DNA from: Nocardia anocheti
GTDB lineage: Bacteria > Actinomycetota > Actinomycetes > Mycobacteriales > Mycobacteriaceae
Length of the DNA: 64,000 nt
Direction: 5' to 3'
Assembly: GCF_029675105.1 (NCBI RefSeq)
Contig: NZ_JAQQFV010000009.1
Location: 62,001-126,000 of the forward strand
Positions 61,802 through 64,000 of this stretch are shown piece by piece. A program made the position numbers and the translations under genes. Under the pieces are notes generated by a model. It made no database searches. It worked only from the letters and a program-made list of their open reading frames with translations, and was not told the origin of the DNA. How positions within the stretch are numbered: position 1 is the stretch's first letter; each line of letters begins with the position of its first letter.

Positions 61802-62152
61802 ATGCTGCCTGCTCGGGATTACCGTGATCAATACTACGAGTACGGCGAGGCCGACCAGCCGCACCGCTGCGGCGGTGCGTGCGGGCGCCCCGGCTGCCGG
61901 GACGTACCCCAGGGCTATTCGCACACCGTGCCGATCCGTGACGAGGGCTACGGCCAGCCCGCCTACGACCCCGTTCCGGCGCCACCGCGTCGCGCCCCCG
62001 CCGCCGTGCCCCGGGTGCCGCGCTCGCGCTCGCTGATCACGGTCACCGCGGTGCTGCTGATCACCGGTCTGGCCGGGCTGATCGGCGCCAAGCTCGGCTC
62101 CGACATCGATCTGTTCGGCGCGCCGGAAACGGCGGTGGTGCAGCGGTTCTGA
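61802..62152 (+). CDS. Small Pro/Tyr-rich single-span membrane protein
   Basis: The 116-aa protein has a polar N terminus rich in Tyr, Asp, Cys and Pro (YRDQYYEYGEADQPHRCGGA, with CGGACGRPGC resembling a small metal knuckle). A Pro/Arg linker and one transmembrane helix (LITVTAVLLITGLAGLIGAK) follow, then a short outer tail. The ATG has AAGGGGGG upstream. I do not recognise the family. It is end-to-end with the convergent gene at 62153. Confidence 0.65.
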   Translation: MLPARDYRDQYYEYGEADQPHRCGGACGRPGCRDVPQGYSHTVPIRDEGYGQPAYDPVPAPPRRAPAAVPRVPRSRSLITVTAVLLITGLAGLIGAKLGSDIDLFGAPETAVVQRF

Positions 62153-62578
62153 TCAGAACTGCCCGACCAGGAACCCGGTGAACAGCACCAGGAATCCGCC
62201 GATCTCGCCCACGATCAGCCCGTACATCGACAGCCGCAGCAGCACCGGCACCGATCCCGCGAACTGGTTGGTGGTGTCGCGGCGCAGGCCGTGCAGCGCG
62301 TAACTGGCGATCGCGCCGACGAAGAACCCCAGCACCACCAGATCCGCGATCAGGTTCACCGCCGTCGGCCAGGCGCTGAGCTCGGTGAACACCGCCAGCA
62401 GCACGCCCGCGAAGGCATACATCAGAGCCGCGCGGTGCGCGATGTCGACATACACGTGCGCGGCGCCGGTGGGCGAGGTGCGGATGCCGTGGTACTTCCA
62501 CACCCCGAGCAGCAACGCGCTCAGGAAGATCAGGCCCGTGACGAGCAGGGTGAGACGGGTATCGAGCCCCAGGTCCAT
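62153..62578 (-). CDS. Four-helix integral membrane protein of unknown function
   Basis: The 141-aa protein has four hydrophobic helices (LTLLVTGLIFLSALLLGVW; ALMYAFAGVLLAVFTELSAW; LIADLVVLGFFVGAIASYAL; LSMYGLIVGEIGGFLVLFTG). A conserved-looking KYHGIRTSPTGAAHVYVDIA loop contains two histidines, and more lie at IAHRA. The architecture resembles small actinobacterial membrane proteins near ABC-F genes. The start is 4 bp downstream of the ABC-F stop, so co-transcription is likely. Confidence 0.7.
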   Translation of the reverse strand: MDLGLDTRLTLLVTGLIFLSALLLGVWKYHGIRTSPTGAAHVYVDIAHRAALMYAFAGVLLAVFTELSAWPTAVNLIADLVVLGFFVGAIASYALHGLRRDTTNQFAGSVPVLLRLSMYGLIVGEIGGFLVLFTGFLVGQF

Positions 62579-62582
62579 CGTT

Positions 62583-64000
62583 CTATCCTTCGGTGAGCGT
62601 GCCCGCCGCCATGTGCCAGCGGCGGGTCGCGCGAACAGAATCCAGCATGCGGCGGTCGTGCGTCACCAGAATCAGGGTGCCGGTGAAGGATTCGACGGCC
62701 TGTTCGAGCTGCTCGATGGCGGGCAGGTCCAGATGGTTGGTCGGCTCGTCCAGGACGAGCAGGTTCACCCCGCGCGCTTGCAGCAGGGCCAGCGCGGCGC
62801 GGGTGCGTTCGCCGGGGGACAGGGTGTCGCAGGCGCGGGTGACGTGCGGACCACGCAGCCCGAACTTCGCGAGCAGGGTGCGCACGTCGGCGTCGGGCCA
62901 GTCGGGCATGGCCGCGCCGAAGGTGTCGGCCAGCGACTCCTGGCCGCGGAACAGCCCACGGGCCTGGTCGACCTCGCCGATCCGCACCCCGGAACCCAGT
63001 GCGGCACTTCCGGAATCAGGCGCGATTTTGCCGAGCAGCAAACCGAGCAGCGTCGACTTGCCCGAGCCGTTGACGCCGGTGAGCACGATCCGGTCGGCCC
63101 AGTCGATCTGGGTGGTGATCGGTCCGAGGGTGAACTCGCCGCGGCGCACCACCGCGTTCGCGGCCGTGGCCACCACGGCGCCGCTGCGGGGCGCGGTGGC
63201 GATCTCCATCCGCAGCTCCCACTCCTTGCGCGGCTCCTCGACCACATCGAGGCGCTCGATCCGGCGCTGGGTCTGACGGGCCTTGGCGGCCTGCTTCTCG
63301 GTGGACTCGGCGCGGGTCTTACGGCCCATCTTGTCCGAGTCGTTCTTGCCCTTGCGGCGCGCATTGCGCACCCCGTGCTCGAGCCAGTTGCGCTGCATCT
63401 GCGCGCGCGCCTCCAAACCCGCCTTGGTGTCGGCGAATTCGTCGTAGGCCTCGCGGGCGTGCCTGCGCGCGATCTCGCGCTCGGCCAGATACGCCTCGTA
63501 GCCGCCGTCGTAGAGCCCCACCTGCTGCTGGGCCAGATCCAGCTCCAGCACCTGGTTCACGGTGCGCGCCAAGAACTCCCGATCGTGGCTGATCACCATC
63601 AGCGGCACCCTGACCCCCGTGACGAAGCGCTCCAGTCGATCCAGACCGTCCAGATCGAGGTCGTTGGTCGGCTCGTCGAGCAGCAGGATGTCGAAGCGCG
63701 ACAACAACACCGAGGCCAGCCCCGCCCGCGCGGCCTGCCCACCGGACAGTCCCGTCATCGGCGTGGCCAGCCCGCTCGCCAGCCCGTCGGTGAGCCCGAG
63801 ATCGGCGGCCACCTCCTCGGCCCGCTGGTCCAGATCGGCGCCGCCCAGAGCCAGCCAGTGCTCGAGCGCGGGGGAGTAGTCGTCGTCCCCGCCCTCGCCG
63901 AGCCGCTCGGCCGCGTCGTCCATCACCCGCTGCGCGTGCGCCACCCCCGTGCGCCGGGCCAGGAACTCCAGCACCGTCTCACCCTCGATGCGCTCGGGCT
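62583..64000 (-). CDS. ABC-F family ATPase, partial (N terminus outside window)
   Basis: The visible 472 codons contain the end of the first ABC domain (LSGGQAARAGLASVLLSRFD, LLLDEPTNDLDL) and a long charged linker with coiled-coil character (MQRNWLEHGVRNARRKGKND). The second ABC domain is complete: GVNGSGKSTLLG, LSPGERTRAALALL and LVLDEPTNHLDL. There are no transmembrane helices. ABC-F proteins act on the ribosome and many give antibiotic protection. The frame is open to the window edge (GETVLEFLARRTGV at the start), so the first Walker A is missing only because of the window border. Confidence 0.92.
   Translation of the reverse strand, partial: PERIEGETVLEFLARRTGVAHAQRVMDDAAERLGEGGDDDYSPALEHWLALGGADLDQRAEEVAADLGLTDGLASGLATPMTGLSGGQAARAGLASVLLSRFDILLLDEPTNDLDLDGLDRLERFVTGVRVPLMVISHDREFLARTVNQVLELDLAQQQVGLYDGGYEAYLAEREIARRHAREAYDEFADTKAGLEARAQMQRNWLEHGVRNARRKGKNDSDKMGRKTRAESTEKQAAKARQTQRRIERLDVVEEPRKEWELRMEIATAPRSGAVVATAANAVVRRGEFTLGPITTQIDWADRIVLTGVNGSGKSTLLGLLLGKIAPDSGSAALGSGVRIGEVDQARGLFRGQESLADTFGAAMPDWPDADVRTLLAKFGLRGPHVTRACDTLSPGERTRAALALLQARGVNLLVLDEPTNHLDLPAIEQLEQAVESFTGTLILVTHDRRMLDSVRATRRWHMAAGTLTEG

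Overview
The window is high-GC actinobacterial DNA from a mycolic-acid-type Corynebacteriales. Nocardia or a close relative is most likely. This is inferred from the gene content: two sets of type VII secretion (ESX) core genes, a large family of Nocardia-style repeat lipoproteins, a DUF4254-like protein, frequent GTG starts and many 1-4 bp stop/start overlaps. Its backbone is the conserved chromosomal block infA-rpmJ-rpsM-rpsK-rpsD-rpoA-rplQ-truA ... ESX-4 ... rplM-rpsI-glmM. In Mycobacterium tuberculosis the ESX-4 locus also lies between truA and rplM/rpsI/glmM. Layout: (1) 1-6947 holds one ESX module, eccD-mycP-eccC, all on + and probably continuing upstream. (2) 6950-13409 holds a GNAT acetyltransferase and GntR pair, a DUF4254-like gene, and a very long repeat-rich EspI/MinD-like ATPase. 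(3) 13521-18384 is the ribosomal protein/RNA polymerase alpha block with truA. (4) 18526-26455 is an accessory stretch. It carries a small membrane protein, two AraC paralogues, a nitrilase-fold protein that lacks the catalytic cysteine, a CsoR repressor, MTA phosphorylase, an unassigned protein, and a MerR/oxidoreductase/FMN-reductase group around a textbook MerR-type operator. (5) 26452-40912 is the ESX-4-type locus: eccE, eccB, mycP, eccD, eccC, an Rv3446c-like gene and a WXG100 (Esx) pair, interrupted by two tandem XRE regulators and two small membrane proteins. (6) 41387-51982 is an array of seven related lipoprotein genes plus one gene relic, with a transmembrane Ser/Thr kinase embedded in it. 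(7) 52125-58954 holds a FHA protein, a lipoprotein zinc metallopeptidase, a FHA-FHA-ABC exporter of Rv1747 type and an Hsp70-like protein. (8) 59131-64000 holds rplM, rpsI, glmM, two small membrane proteins and a 3' fragment of an ABC-F gene. The strongest candidate for an undescribed system is regions 5-7 together. Three tandem two-gene cassettes of diverged lipoprotein paralogues surround a PknB-like receptor kinase. They lie next to phosphothreonine-reading (FHA) proteins, a FHA-gated exporter and the ESX-4 secretion core. All functional links between these modules are inference from gene order. Domain calls come from visible motifs and were not checked by any database search.
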